Positions 55,448 through 64,000 of a stretch of 64,000 bases of DNA are shown one piece after another (the stretch's first letter is position 1; every line of letters begins with the position of its first letter). Under the pieces are notes generated by a model. That model had not been told where the DNA came from. It worked only from the letters and a program-made list of their open reading frames with translations, and did no database searches. Source of the DNA: Cellulomonas palmilytica (lineage in GTDB: Bacteria > Actinomycetota > Actinomycetes > Actinomycetales > Cellulomonadaceae); the NCBI RefSeq assembly GCF_021590045.1, contig NZ_CP062221.1:1178001-1242000 (forward strand), in the 5' to 3' direction. Made by a program: the position numbers and the translations under genes.

Positions 55448-56125
55448 GTGCAGGACACCGTCGTCACCGTCGAGGGCCGGTTCGAGCACCGGCACGCCGC
55501 CGAGCGGGGGACCGTGTCCCTCGACGTCGGGTTCGCGTGCGACGTGCGCGACGACGCGGTCCGCCGCACCACGCACGCGCACGCGCGGCTCGTCGACCAG
55601 GTCCGGTCCATGTACGACGAGGCTGCGGGTCCCGTCACGCGATGGGCGTCGCAGCGGCTCGCGGTGTGGGCGCAGCGGCCGTGGAACGACCAGGGCGTGC
55701 AGCTCCCGCTCGTGCACCACGCGTCGGTCGCGCTGGACGCGACGTTCAGCGACCTGGCCCGCCTCGCGGCGTGGGTCGAGCAGGTCGCGGTGCTCGACGG
55801 CGTGACGGTGCTGGGCGTGCAGTGGTCGCTCACGGACGCGACCCGCACCCGGCTGCTGGAGGACGCGCGCGAGCGTGCGGTCGCGGACGCGGACGCCCGG
55901 GCGCGCACGTACGCCCGTGCGCTCGGGCTGCGGGACGTGCGGCCGGTCGCGGTCGCCGAGCCCGGCATGCTGGGTGACCCCGGTCCGGGGTCGCCGGGCG
56001 AGGAGGCCCCGATGCTCGCCGCGGCGCGCGGCATGGTCGCGGACTCCGCGGACGCGCGCCTGGACCTCAAGCCCGAGGAGCTGACGGTCGCGGTGCGGGT
56101 GCACGCGCGCTTCCGGGCGAGCTGA
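55448..56125 (+). CDS. SIMPL-domain (DUF541) protein, copy 1
   Basis: A 225-aa protein of the SIMPL/DUF541 family, with V-T-V-E-G-R-F-E-H, later Y-A-R-A-L-G-L-R-D-V-R-P and a final L-K-P-E-E-L-T-V-A-V-R-V-H-A-R-F. Family members are often periplasmic, but this one lacks a signal peptide, so it acts in the cytosol. TAGCCT ends 6 nt before the GTG (leaderless). It is a tandem paralogue of the next gene. Confidence 0.85.
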   Translation: MQDTVVTVEGRFEHRHAAERGTVSLDVGFACDVRDDAVRRTTHAHARLVDQVRSMYDEAAGPVTRWASQRLAVWAQRPWNDQGVQLPLVHHASVALDATFSDLARLAAWVEQVAVLDGVTVLGVQWSLTDATRTRLLEDARERAVADADARARTYARALGLRDVRPVAVAEPGMLGDPGPGSPGEEAPMLAAARGMVADSADARLDLKPEELTVAVRVHARFRAS

Positions 56126-56182
56126 CCGACCACCGACGCGGAACGGTCACCGGGGCGCCCGCCGCGCCGTTAGCCTCGGCGC

Positions 56183-56854
56183 ATGCAGCAGACCGTCGTC
56201 ACCGTCGAAGGCCGTTTCGAGCACCATCGCCCCGCCGAGCGCGGCACCGTCACGCTCGCCGTGGGGTTCGAGGGCCCAGCGCGTGACGACGTGGTGCGCC
56301 GCACCACGGAGCTGCACGCGCGCGTCGTCGAGCAGGTCCGCGCGATGCACGCCCCGTCGTCCGGACCGGTCACCTGGTGGTCGTCGGACCGGATGAGCGT
56401 CGGGTCCCGGCGGCCGTGGAACAACGAGGGCAAGCAGCTGCCGCTGGTCCACCACGCGGCCGTGCGGCTGGAGGTGAAGTTCTCCGACCTGGGGCGGCTC
56501 GCCGCGTGGGTCGAGCAGGTCTCGGCGCTCGACGGCGTGACGATGCAGGGCGTGCGCTGGACGCTGACGGAGGCCACGCGCCGCACGCTGACCCTCGACG
56601 CGCGCAGGCGTGCCGTGGCCGACGCGCTCGACCGCGCCCGCGTGTACGCGGGCGCACTGGGGCTGACGGACGTGCGCGCGGTCGCGGTCGCGGAGCCCGG
56701 GATGCTGAGCGACGCGGGCCGGCCGACCGGGGTGGGCGAGTCGGTCGCCGCGGCGCGCACGGGCAAGGCGGCGGGCGACGGCGCGGGCCTCGAGCTCAAG
56801 CCGGAGGACATCACGGTCGCCGCCGCGGTCCACGCCCGCTTCGCGGCGTCCTGA
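56183..56854 (+). CDS. SIMPL-domain (DUF541) protein, copy 2
   Basis: A 223-aa paralogue of the gene 57 bp upstream: same start Q-x-T-V-V-T-V-E-G-R-F-E-H, same R-P-W-N-(D/N) segment and the same C-terminal L-K-P-E-D-I-T-V-A-A-A-V-H-A-R-F. No signal peptide. Its own leaderless promoter (TAGCCT, 6 nt gap) nearly copies that of copy 1, so promoter and gene were duplicated together. Confidence 0.85.
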   Translation: MQQTVVTVEGRFEHHRPAERGTVTLAVGFEGPARDDVVRRTTELHARVVEQVRAMHAPSSGPVTWWSSDRMSVGSRRPWNNEGKQLPLVHHAAVRLEVKFSDLGRLAAWVEQVSALDGVTMQGVRWTLTEATRRTLTLDARRRAVADALDRARVYAGALGLTDVRAVAVAEPGMLSDAGRPTGVGESVAAARTGKAAGDGAGLELKPEDITVAAAVHARFAAS

Positions 56855-56866
56855 CCGCGGGCCGCG

Positions 56867-58090
56867 CTACTGCCGGTAGGAGGAGAGGAAGTTGCCGAGG
56901 CGCTCGACGGCCTCGCCGAGGACGCGCGCCTCGGGGAGCGTGACGATGCGCAGGTGGTCCGGGTCGGGCCAGTTGAAGCCCGTGCCCTGCACCAGCAGGA
57001 TGTGCTCGCTCACGAGCAGGTCGTAGACGAGCTTCGCGTCGTCGCGGATCTCGTGGACCTCGGGGTCGAGGCGCGGGAACAGGTACAGCGCGCCGTCGGG
57101 ACGCACGCACGTGACGCCGGGGATCGAGGTGAGCCCGCGCCACGCGACGTCGCGCTGCTCGTGCAGGCGTCCGCCGGGTGCGACGAGCGCCTCGATCGAC
57201 TGGATGCCGCCGAGCGCGGCCTGCAGCGCGTGCTGCGCGGGGACGTTCGCGCACAGGCGCGTCGACGCGAGCAGCTGGATGCCCTCGAGGAACCCCGCGG
57301 CGTGCTCGCGCGGGCCCGTGATGACCATCCACCCCGACCGGTACCCGGCGACGCGGTACGTCTTCGACAGCCCGTTGAACGTCAGGCAGAGCAGGTCGGG
57401 GGCGAGCGACGCGAGCGGGGTGTGGACCGCGTCGTCGTACAGGATCCGGTCGTAGATCTCGTCTGCGAGCAGCAGCAGCGAGTGCCGGCGCGCGATGTCG
57501 GCGAGCGCCGTGAGCGTCTCGCGTGAGTACACCGCGCCGGTGGGGTTGTTGGGGTTGATGACGACGAGCGCCTTGGTGCGCGGCGTGATGAGCGACTCGA
57601 GGTGCTCGAGGTCCGGCTGCCAGCCGGTGGACTCGTCGCAGCGGTAGTGCACGGGCCTGCCGTCGGACAGCGACGTCATCGCGGTCCACAGCGGGTAGTC
57701 GGGCGAGGGGATGAGCACCTCGTCGCCCTCGTCGAGCAGCGCCTGCATGACCATGGTGATGAGCTCGGAGACGCCGTTGCCGAGGTAGACGTCCTCGACG
57801 TCGAACTCCGGGAAGCCGGGCTCGGTCTCGTACCGGGTGACCACGGCGCGGCGCGCGGACAGGATGCCCTGGGACTCGCTGTAGCCGTGGGCGGTGGGGA
57901 TCGCGGCGATCATGTCGCGCACGATCTGGTGCGGTGCCTCGAAGCCGAACGCGGCGGGGTTGCCCGTGTTGAGCTTGAGGATCGAGTGCCCCTCGGCCTC
58001 GAGCCGTGCCGCCTCCATGAGGGTCGCCCCGCGGATCTCGTACAGGACGTGCTGCAGCTTCGCGGACTGGTCGAGGGGACGCAGGTGCAT
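56867..58090 (-). CDS. AlaA-type pyridoxal-phosphate aminotransferase
   Basis: Class I aminotransferase of 407 aa, most like the glutamate-pyruvate (alanine) transaminase AlaA. Motifs: G-N-P-A-A-F-G-F, N-P-N-N-P-T-G-A-V-Y, L-A-D-E-I-Y-D-R-I-L, the PLP Lys in G-L-S-K-T-Y-R-V-A-G-Y-R-S-G-W and the C-terminal Arg in D-H-L-R-I-V. TACGCT ends 6 nt before ATG 58090 (leaderless). Divergent from the urea transporter, sharing a 260-bp control region. Confidence 0.9.
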   Translation of the reverse strand: MHLRPLDQSAKLQHVLYEIRGATLMEAARLEAEGHSILKLNTGNPAAFGFEAPHQIVRDMIAAIPTAHGYSESQGILSARRAVVTRYETEPGFPEFDVEDVYLGNGVSELITMVMQALLDEGDEVLIPSPDYPLWTAMTSLSDGRPVHYRCDESTGWQPDLEHLESLITPRTKALVVINPNNPTGAVYSRETLTALADIARRHSLLLLADEIYDRILYDDAVHTPLASLAPDLLCLTFNGLSKTYRVAGYRSGWMVITGPREHAAGFLEGIQLLASTRLCANVPAQHALQAALGGIQSIEALVAPGGRLHEQRDVAWRGLTSIPGVTCVRPDGALYLFPRLDPEVHEIRDDAKLVYDLLVSEHILLVQGTGFNWPDPDHLRIVTLPEARVLGEAVERLGNFLSSYRQ

Positions 58091-58158
58091 GAGGGCAGCG
58101 TAGGCCCGCGGCGCCGGCCGGCCGGCCGACGGCCGAGGGCCGGCTCGTCGGAGGGGCG

Positions 58159-58218
58159 TGACCGTATCGGGACAAGTCCGAAACACCCCGTTCACGCCCC
58201 AGGGACTCTGCCCGAAAC
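58159..58218 (+). promoter_or_regulatory. GlnR-like 11-bp phased array upstream of urtA
   Basis: Pentamers in 11-bp steps: GTGAC (58159), GGGAC (58170), GAAAC (58181), TTCAC (58192), a weak step (58203), GAAAC (58214). Actinobacterial GlnR binds GTNAC-N6-GAAAC in tandem. The array lies just before TACCGT (58229-58234), where an activator would sit. Confidence 0.6.
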
Positions 58219-58255
58219 ACCCGGTCCCTACCGTCCTGCGACATGGGCACAGGGA

Positions 58256-58263
58256 TGTATACA
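58256..58263. promoter_or_regulatory. GntR-type operator candidate TGTATACA
   Basis: TGTATACA, a perfect 8-bp palindrome rare in this GC-rich DNA, lies about 15-20 bp after the predicted transcription start of urtA. GntR/FCD regulators bind T-G-T-N-N-A-C-A-type sites, and such a gene ends the urt cluster. Confidence 0.5.
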
Positions 58264-58350
58264 CCCCGGGACACAGCGCGGTGTCGCGCGGTGCCTGAGC
58301 CCGCGTCCGGTTCCGCTCGTGAGCACAGCCCCGACGAAAGGGTCTCCTCC

Positions 58351-59607
58351 GTGACCAGATCGATCCGCACCACCCGCGCGCTCGCACTGTCCTCCGGGGC
58401 GCTCGTCGCCCTCCTCGCGCTGTCCGCCTGCGGCTCCCGCACGGACGACGAGGCGTCGTCCACGTCGGGCGCGTCGTGCGTCAAGACGGACGGCGACAGC
58501 ATCAAGATCGGCTTCCTCAACTCGCTGTCCGGCACGATGGCGATCTCCGAGCAGACCGTGCGTGACGCGCTCGACCTCGCGGCGGAGGAGATCAACGCCG
58601 CGGGCGGCGTGCTCGACAAGAAGCTCGAGATCGTCGCGGAGGACGGCGCGTCCGAGCCCACGGTGTTCGCCGAGAAGGCGGAGAAGCTCATCAAGTCCGA
58701 CTGCGTCGCGGCCGTGTTCGGCGGCTGGACCTCGTCGTCGCGCAAGGCGATGCTGCCGGTCTTCGAGAGCAACAAGAGCCTGCTGTTCTACCCCGTGCAG
58801 TACGAGGGTCTCGAGGCGTCGCCCAACATCTTCTACACGGGTGCGACGACGAACCAGCAGATCATCCCCGCGATGGACTACCTCAAGGAGCAGGGGGTGA
58901 AGAAGGTCTTCCTCGTCGGCTCCGACTACGTGTTCCCGCGGACCGCGAACAAGGAGATCATCGCCTACTCCGAGGCGAACGGGATCGAGATCGTCGGCGA
59001 GGAGTACGCGCCGCTCGGCCACACGGACTTCTCGACGATCGTCACCAAGCTCAAGGGCTCGGGCGCCGAGGCGGTGTTCAACACGCTCAACGGTGACTCC
59101 AACGTCGCGTTCTTCAAGGAGTACAAGAACGTCGGCCTCAAGGCCGAGACGACGCCGGTGGTCTCGGTGTCGATCGCCGAGGAGGAGGTCGGCGGCATCG
59201 GCGTCGACAACATCGTCGGCCAGCTCACCGCCTGGAACTACTACCAGACGGTGGACAGCCCCGAGAACGCGACGTTCGTGAAGGCGTTCAAGGCCAAGTA
59301 CGGCGACGACCGCGTGACGTCCGACCCGATGGAGGCCGCGTACACCTCGCTGTACCTGTGGAAGGGCATGGTCGAGAAGGCGAAGTCGTTCGACGTCGCC
59401 GACGTGCAGGCCGCGGCCGACGGGGTCTCGTTCGACGCCCCCGAGGGCACCGTCACCGTGAACGGCGAGAACCACCACATCGCGAAGACCGCCCTCATCG
59501 GCAAGATCGACGCCGACGGACTGATCTACCCGGTGTGGGAGTCCGACGGCGCGATCGAGCCGGACCCGTTCCTCGAGGGTTACGACTGGGCCGAGGGCCT
59601 GTCCTGA
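58351..59607 (+). CDS. urtA: Urea-type ABC transporter substrate-binding lipoprotein UrtA
   Basis: Binding protein of the branched-chain-amino-acid/urea class (Peripla_BP_5), 418 aa. The signal peptide ends in lipobox L-S-A-C; the mature part has [24 protein letters not shown] and L-F-Y-P-V-Q-Y-E-G, typical of UrtA. GTG 58351 starts the signal peptide. An in-frame ATG at 58243 lies right after TACCGT and would add 36 residues, so the 5' end needs checking. It heads urtABCDE. Confidence 0.92.
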   Translation: MTRSIRTTRALALSSGALVALLALSACGSRTDDEASSTSGASCVKTDGDSIKIGFLNSLSGTMAISEQTVRDALDLAAEEINAAGGVLDKKLEIVAEDGASEPTVFAEKAEKLIKSDCVAAVFGGWTSSSRKAMLPVFESNKSLLFYPVQYEGLEASPNIFYTGATTNQQIIPAMDYLKEQGVKKVFLVGSDYVFPRTANKEIIAYSEANGIEIVGEEYAPLGHTDFSTIVTKLKGSGAEAVFNTLNGDSNVAFFKEYKNVGLKAETTPVVSVSIAEEEVGGIGVDNIVGQLTAWNYYQTVDSPENATFVKAFKAKYGDDRVTSDPMEAAYTSLYLWKGMVEKAKSFDVADVQAAADGVSFDAPEGTVTVNGENHHIAKTALIGKIDADGLIYPVWESDGAIEPDPFLEGYDWAEGLS

Positions 59608-59619
59608 CCCACCCCTGAC

Positions 59620-59663
59620 GGGCGGTGGCCCGGCGTTCCTCTCCGTGCGCCGGGTCACCGCCC
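59620..59663 (+). other. Intercistronic hairpin between urtA and urtB
   Basis: A 16-bp stem (GGGCGGTGGCCCGGCG, one G-T pair) with a 12-nt loop begins 12 bp after urtA. Its place and size mirror the hairpin between pstS and pstC, and it probably lowers permease expression relative to the binding protein. Confidence 0.7.
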
Positions 59664-59717
59664 CCTCCCGCGGGAGGTCGGCCGCGTCCCACGCGGGACG
59701 CAGGAAGGACGGGGTGC

Positions 59718-60602
59718 ATGGAAGCCCTGGTCTCCCAGCTCTTCGCCGGGCTGAGCCTCGGGTCGGTGCTGCTGCTCGCGGCGCTCGGCCTCGCGCTCAC
59801 GTTCGGGCAGATGGGCGTCATCAACATGGCGCACGGCGAGTTCATGATGGCCGGCGCCTACACGGCGTTCGTCGTGCAGAAGTCGATCGCCGACGCGGGC
59901 GTCTCGCTGCTCGTGTCCCTCGTCATCGGGTTCCTCGTCGGCGGCCTGCTCGGGCTGGTCCTCGAGGTCACGTTGATCTCCCGCATGTACCACCGGCCGC
60001 TGGACACGCTGCTCGTGACGTTCGGCGTCGCGCTCGTGCTGCAGCAGCTCGCGCGCGACGTGTTCGGCGCCCCGAACGTCGACGTGCGCGCCCCGACATG
60101 GCTGTCCGGCGCGGTCGAGATCCTCGGCGTGGGCGTGCCGAAGACGCGGCTGTTCATCCTCGGTCTCGCGACCCTCGCGGTCGTCGCGCTCGGCCTCGCG
60201 CTCAAGCTCACGCCGCTCGGGCGGCGCATCCGCGCGACGGTCGCCAACCGTGACCTCGCGGAGACCGCGGGCATCTCGACGCGCGCGACCGACCGGCTCA
60301 CGTTCTTCCTGGGCTCCGGGGTCGCGGGCGTCGCCGGCGTCGCGCTCACGCTGCTCGGGTCGATCGGCCCGACGCTCGGCACCAACTACATCGTCGACGC
60401 GTTCCTCGTCGTCGTGGTCGGCGGCATCGGCCAGCTCAAGGGGGCCGTGATCGCGGCGCTCGGGCTCGGGCTGCTGCAGGCCGGCATCGAGTACTCCACC
60501 ACCGCGAGCCTCGCGAAGGTGCTCGTGTTCGTCATCATCGTCGCGTTCCTGCAGGTGCGGCCGCAGGGGCTCGTCGCCGTCCGGACGAGGAGCCTCGCAT
60601 GA
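59718..60602 (+). CDS. urtB: Urea ABC transporter permease UrtB
   Basis: LivH-type membrane subunit, 294 aa, with eight or so helices. Family signatures: G-L-S-L-G-S-V-L-L-L-A-A-L-G-L-A-L-T-F-G, G-V-I-N-M-A-H-G-E-F-M-M and G-G-I-G-Q-L-K-G-A. GGAAGGA precedes ATG 59718. It overlaps urtC by ATGA. Confidence 0.93.
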   Translation: MEALVSQLFAGLSLGSVLLLAALGLALTFGQMGVINMAHGEFMMAGAYTAFVVQKSIADAGVSLLVSLVIGFLVGGLLGLVLEVTLISRMYHRPLDTLLVTFGVALVLQQLARDVFGAPNVDVRAPTWLSGAVEILGVGVPKTRLFILGLATLAVVALGLALKLTPLGRRIRATVANRDLAETAGISTRATDRLTFFLGSGVAGVAGVALTLLGSIGPTLGTNYIVDAFLVVVVGGIGQLKGAVIAALGLGLLQAGIEYSTTASLAKVLVFVIIVAFLQVRPQGLVAVRTRSLA

Positions 60603-61741
60603 GCGCCGTCGCGAAGATCTGGGGGAACGAGCGGGCGCGCCTGCTCGTCGGCGTGGGCGTGGCCGGGTTGCTGCTGTTCGTCGTCGCGCCCGGGGTGCTG
60701 TCGGACTTCCGGCTCAACCTGCTCGCCAAGTTCTGCTGCCTCGCGATGGTCGCGGTCGGCATCGGTCTCGCGTGGGGCCGCGGCGGGATGCTGACGCTCG
60801 GGCAGGGCGTGTTCTTCGGCCTCGGCGGCTACCTCATGGCGATGCACCTCAAGCTCGCGGACGCGGGCCCGGGCGGCGTGCCGGACTTCATGCTGCTGTA
60901 CGGCGACGGCACCGTCCCGGCGTGGTGGGAGCCGTTCCGCAGCCCCGTCGTCACCGTGCTGGCGATCCTGCTGCTGCCCGCGGGGATCGCCGCGCTGCTG
61001 GGCCTGGCGGTGTTCAAGCGGCGCGTGCGCGGCGCGTACTTCGCGATCCTGTCGCAGGCGCTCGCCGCGGCGTTCGCGATCCTGCTCATCGGCCAGCAGA
61101 AGGTCACGGGCGGGACCAACGGGCTCAACGGCTTCCGGTCGTTCTTCGGGTTCGACCTGGCCGACCCGGTGAACAAGCAGATGCTCTACTACATCGCCGC
61201 GGGCACGCTGCTCGTGATGGTGCTGGTCGTGCGGCTCGTCATGCGCTCGCGGTACGGCGAGCTCCTGGTGGCGGTGCGCGACCAGGAGAACCGCGTGCGG
61301 TTCCTCGGCTACGACCCGGCGCTCGTCAAGGTGCTCGCGTACGCGATCGCAGCGGCGTTCGCCGCGATCGGCGGGGCGCTGTTCGCGCCGATCGTCGGGA
61401 TCATCTCGCCCGCAGACGTGGGCGTCGTCCCGTCGATCGCGTTCCTCGTCGGCGTCGCGATCGGTGGCCGCGCCACGCTGCTCGGTCCCGTCGTCGGGTC
61501 GATCGCGGTGTCGTGGGCGGAGACGAGCCTGTCCGAGCGGTTCCCGTCGTTCTGGACGTACTTCCTGGGTGCGCTGTTCATCGTCGTCGTCGCGTTCCTG
61601 CCGGACGGCTTCGCGACGCTCGGCCGGGTGCGGCTGCGGCGTCGTCGGCCCGGTCCCGACGAGCCCGCGGACACCTCCGACGACGAGCCCGCGCACGACG
61701 AGCACGAGCAGGCCACCGCGAGCGCCGGGAGGACGGCATGA
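60599..61741 (+). CDS. urtC: Urea ABC transporter permease UrtC
   Basis: LivM-type second membrane subunit, 380 aa. G-R-G-G-M-L-T-L-G-Q-G-V-F-F-G-L-G-G-Y, G-T-N-G-L-N-G-F and L-V-A-V-R-D-Q-E-N-R-V-R-F-L-G-Y mark UrtC. The C-terminal tail of about 35 residues is acidic and Pro-rich. It overlaps urtB and urtD by 4 bp each. Confidence 0.94.
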   Translation: MSAVAKIWGNERARLLVGVGVAGLLLFVVAPGVLSDFRLNLLAKFCCLAMVAVGIGLAWGRGGMLTLGQGVFFGLGGYLMAMHLKLADAGPGGVPDFMLLYGDGTVPAWWEPFRSPVVTVLAILLLPAGIAALLGLAVFKRRVRGAYFAILSQALAAAFAILLIGQQKVTGGTNGLNGFRSFFGFDLADPVNKQMLYYIAAGTLLVMVLVVRLVMRSRYGELLVAVRDQENRVRFLGYDPALVKVLAYAIAAAFAAIGGALFAPIVGIISPADVGVVPSIAFLVGVAIGGRATLLGPVVGSIAVSWAETSLSERFPSFWTYFLGALFIVVVAFLPDGFATLGRVRLRRRRPGPDEPADTSDDEPAHDEHEQATASAGRTA

Positions 61742-62595
61742 CCGACGACACGACACCCGTGCCCGACGAGGTCGAGGTCCAGCTCGACCCGCAGGCCCTG
61801 GAGGCCGTCATCGCGGCGCCCGAGTCCCGGTTCCGGCACGACTACCTGGAGGTGCGCGGGCTGCGCGTCGAGTTCGACGGGTTCGTCGCCGTCGACGGCG
61901 TGGACCTCACGGTCACGCAGGGCGACCTGCGCTTCCTGATCGGCCCGAACGGCGCGGGCAAGACGACGATCGTCGACGCGATCACCGGGCTGGCGCGGTG
62001 CACCGGCTCGGTGCAGTTCGGCGGCATCGAGCTCGTCGGGAAGCCGTCGCACAAGATCGTGCGCGCCGGCGTGGGGCGCACGTTCCAGACCGCGAGCGTG
62101 TTCGACGAGCTGTCCGTGCTGCAGAACCTCGACATCGCCGCGGGCTCCGGGCGGCGGCTGCCGACCCTGCTGCGGCGCCGGTCCGGGATCCCCGACGAGG
62201 TCGCGCAGGCACTGGAGACCATCGGTCTGACCGCGCTCGCGGACGCCCCCGCGGGCGTGCTCGCGCACGGGCAGAAGCAGTGGCTCGAGATCGGCATGCT
62301 GCTGGTCCAGGACGCGCGCCTGCTGCTGCTCGACGAGCCCGTCGCCGGCATGAGCCACGCCGAGCGCGAGCAGACCGGGCAGCTGCTGCAGCGCATCGGC
62401 GAGCAGCGCACGGTCGTCGTCGTCGAGCACGACATGGAGTTCCTGCGGACGTTCGCGTCGTCCGTGACGGTGCTGCACCAGGGGAAGGTCCTGTCGGAAG
62501 GGACCGTCGCCGAGGTGCAGGCCGACCCGTTGGTCGTCGAGGTGTACCTGGGCCGGGGAGCCGGCGCGCGGGGTGCCGCAGGGGAGGTGGCGTGA
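61738..62595 (+). CDS. urtD: Urea ABC transporter ATPase UrtD
   Basis: LivG-type ATPase, 285 aa, with about 35 extra N-terminal residues. Walker A G-P-N-G-A-G-K-T-T, G-V-G-R-T-F-Q-T-A-S-V-F-D-E-L-S-V Q-loop, Walker B L-L-L-L-D-E-P-V-A-G-M-S, switch His in V-V-E-H-D-M. The ABC signature is L-A-H-G-Q-K-Q-W-L-E-I-G-M, which is the UrtD form. It overlaps urtE by one base. Confidence 0.94.
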   Translation: MTDDTTPVPDEVEVQLDPQALEAVIAAPESRFRHDYLEVRGLRVEFDGFVAVDGVDLTVTQGDLRFLIGPNGAGKTTIVDAITGLARCTGSVQFGGIELVGKPSHKIVRAGVGRTFQTASVFDELSVLQNLDIAAGSGRRLPTLLRRRSGIPDEVAQALETIGLTALADAPAGVLAHGQKQWLEIGMLLVQDARLLLLDEPVAGMSHAEREQTGQLLQRIGEQRTVVVVEHDMEFLRTFASSVTVLHQGKVLSEGTVAEVQADPLVVEVYLGRGAGARGAAGEVA

Positions 62596-63290
62596 TGCTG
62601 GAGCTGACCGGCGTGCATGTCGGGTACGGGCGCACCGCGGTGGTGCACGGCGTGGACGTCGCGGTGGACGCGGACTCGGTCACGGCCGTGATGGGTCACA
62701 ACGGCGCCGGGAAGACGACGCTGCTGCGCGCCGCGGTCGGGCTGCTGCCCGTGCGGTCGGGCACCGTCCGGCTCGACGGCGACGACGTCACGAGGCTGCG
62801 CCCGCACCAGCGCGTGCGGCGCGGGCTCGCGTACGTCCCGCAGGGCCAGCAGTCGTTCGGCACGCTCACCGCGCGCGAGAACCTGCAGCTCGTCGCGGAC
62901 GGCGCGGGAGCGGCGGGACGCAAGCGGCTCGACGAGTCGCTCGACCTGTTCCCCGCGCTGCGCGGCCTGCTGGGACGACGAGCCGGCCTGCTGTCCGGCG
63001 GTCAGCGCCAGCAGCTCGCCATCGCCCGCGCGCTCATCACGGGCCCGAAGGTGCTGATCCTCGACGAGCCGACCGAGGGCATCCAGCCCAACGTCGTGCA
63101 GGAGATCGAGGACGCGATCACGTCCCTCACGGCCGCGGGCGGGCTCGCGGTCCTGCTCGTCGAGCAGCACGTGGGGTTCGCGCTGTCCGCCGCGTCCCGC
63201 TACTACGTGCTCGAGTCCGGGCGCGTCACCAGCGAGGGTGCGGGCGGGCTCGACCAGGAGGAGGACGTGCGTGCGGCGATGGCGATCTGA
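62595..63290 (+). CDS. urtE: Urea ABC transporter ATPase UrtE
   Basis: LivF-type ATPase, 231 aa. Walker A G-H-N-G-A-G-K-T-T, Y-V-P-Q-G-Q-Q-S-F Q-loop, signature L-S-G-G-Q-R-Q-Q-L-A-I-A-R-A-L, Walker B L-I-L-D-E-P-T-E-G-I-Q-P. The ATG overlaps the urtD stop (TGATG). Last gene of the transporter operon; no urease or urea amidolyase genes are visible in the window. Confidence 0.94.
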   Translation: MLELTGVHVGYGRTAVVHGVDVAVDADSVTAVMGHNGAGKTTLLRAAVGLLPVRSGTVRLDGDDVTRLRPHQRVRRGLAYVPQGQQSFGTLTARENLQLVADGAGAAGRKRLDESLDLFPALRGLLGRRAGLLSGGQRQQLAIARALITGPKVLILDEPTEGIQPNVVQEIEDAITSLTAAGGLAVLLVEQHVGFALSAASRYYVLESGRVTSEGAGGLDQEEDVRAAMAI

Positions 63291-63338
63291 CGCGGCCGCC
63301 GCGCTGCGCGGCACGTGTCAGCAGGGGGGATACGCTCC

Positions 63339-64000
63339 ATGTCCATGAGCACCGGACCGGGCTCCGAGCCGGCCGCACGGGAGACCACCAGCACTCCCAC
63401 CGACGGCCTGTCGCTGCGCGAGATCGTCTACCACCGCCTGCGGGACGAGATCCTCAACGGCCGGATCAGCCCGCGCGAGCGCCTCACCGAGCCCAAGCTC
63501 GGCAAGACGTTCGAGGTGTCCCGCACCCCCGTGCGCGAGGCGCTGTCCCGCCTGCTGTCCGACGGGCTGATCGAGCGCACCGACTTCGGGTACGCGGTCG
63601 TCGTGCCGTCCCTGGAGGACCTGCGCAACCTGTACGAGCTGCGGATCACGCTCGAGCTGCGCGGCATCCAGCGGGCGATCGAGAACCCGTCCGTCGTGCA
63701 CGACGAGGCCGCGCTGCGCACCGAGCTCGAGTTCTGGGTGGGGCTGCGCGACGACCCGCCCGCGCCGGACCCGTCGTTCGTCCTGCTCGACGAGCGCTAC
63801 CACCAGGTGCTGTCCGCGTCCTCCGGCAACGCGCAGCTCACCGAGGCGCTCGTCGCGGTGAACCAGAAGATCCGCGCCGTGCGGATGCACGACTTCGTCG
63901 AGACGTCCCGCATCGCCACGACGATCGACGAGCACGTCGAGATCATCGAGCTCGTCCTGGCCCGCCGTCTGCCCGAGGCGCTCACCGCGCTGCACAAGCA
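63339..64000 (+). CDS. GntR-family regulator with FCD domain, 3' partial
   Basis: The protein runs off the window edge (about 220 residues seen). N-terminal winged helix: L-R-E-I-V-Y-H-R-L-R-D-E-I-L-N-G-R-I, E-V-S-R-T-P-V-R-E-A-L-S-R-L; then the helical FCD ligand domain with L-Y-E-L-R and D-E-R-Y-H-Q-V-L. GGGGGGA precedes ATG 63339; ATG 63345 lies 8 nt after TACGCT and is a leaderless alternative. It follows urtE after 48 bp and may control urtABCDE through TGTATACA. Confidence 0.88.
   Translation, partial: MSMSTGPGSEPAARETTSTPTDGLSLREIVYHRLRDEILNGRISPRERLTEPKLGKTFEVSRTPVREALSRLLSDGLIERTDFGYAVVVPSLEDLRNLYELRITLELRGIQRAIENPSVVHDEAALRTELEFWVGLRDDPPAPDPSFVLLDERYHQVLSASSGNAQLTEALVAVNQKIRAVRMHDFVETSRIATTIDEHVEIIELVLARRLPEALTALHK

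Overview
The window is very GC-rich (clearly above 70 %), and almost every gene uses GC-ending codons with ATG or GTG starts. The gene set (mycothiol enzyme MshA, CarD, SenX3/RegX3, GlnR- and LexA-like sites, many leaderless promoters) points to an actinobacterium. The style suggests a Micrococcales member close to Cellulomonas, but that placement is inferred from gene content only.

Layout. 1-12000: end of a lactonase-family propeller, mshA, gpmA, then a phosphate module with phoU divergent from two small genes, senX3-regX3 and pstSCAB. Three PHO-box-like direct repeats tie the module together. 12000-25100: an lpqE-like lipoprotein, carD, ispD, ispF, cysS and rlmB form a block known from mycobacteria, but here a 7.5 kb accessory segment (EamA transporter, LysR, quinone-reductase-like enzyme, sugar-lactone oxidase, TetR, MFS transporter, PLP aldolase/deaminase) sits between ispF and cysS. 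25100-33900: a DUF4032 protein, a sugar-ABC ATPase, two tandem membrane-anchored PQQ-type propeller paralogues and the otsA-otsB trehalose pair. 34200-40600: a DUF222/HNH nuclease with an SOS box on its start codon, a Ser/Thr kinase with a very long acidic repeat linker, a membrane-anchored DsbA-like protein, a small Cys-containing secreted protein and tRNA-Thr(TGT).

40600-48900 is the most unusual region. A NarL-type response regulator and a divergent histidine kinase are followed by two separate clusters, each with its own SipW/ER-type signal peptidase (Ser-His type). Around the peptidases are small exported proteins, three of which carry the A-W-T-D-D motif of SipW-dependent signal peptides. 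An SGNH hydrolase lies between the clusters. The promoter region of each cluster holds the same palindrome, TGGACA-N2-TGTCCA, which suggests one regulator controls both.

48900-64000: ung, a DUF3263 protein, a LytR_C-domain protein, a cold-shock protein, a GH15-like secreted protein, groEL with a CIRCE-like operator, a VanZ-like protein, two SIMPL-domain paralogues, an AlaA-type aminotransferase and a complete urea-type ABC transporter urtABCDE. The urt operon is preceded by a GlnR-like phased array and followed by a GntR/FCD regulator cut by the window edge. Recurrent themes are leaderless promoters (TAnnnT placed 6-8 nt before the start codon), hairpins between binding-protein and permease genes, and in-frame 12- or 15-bp tandem repeats inserted into otherwise conserved proteins.
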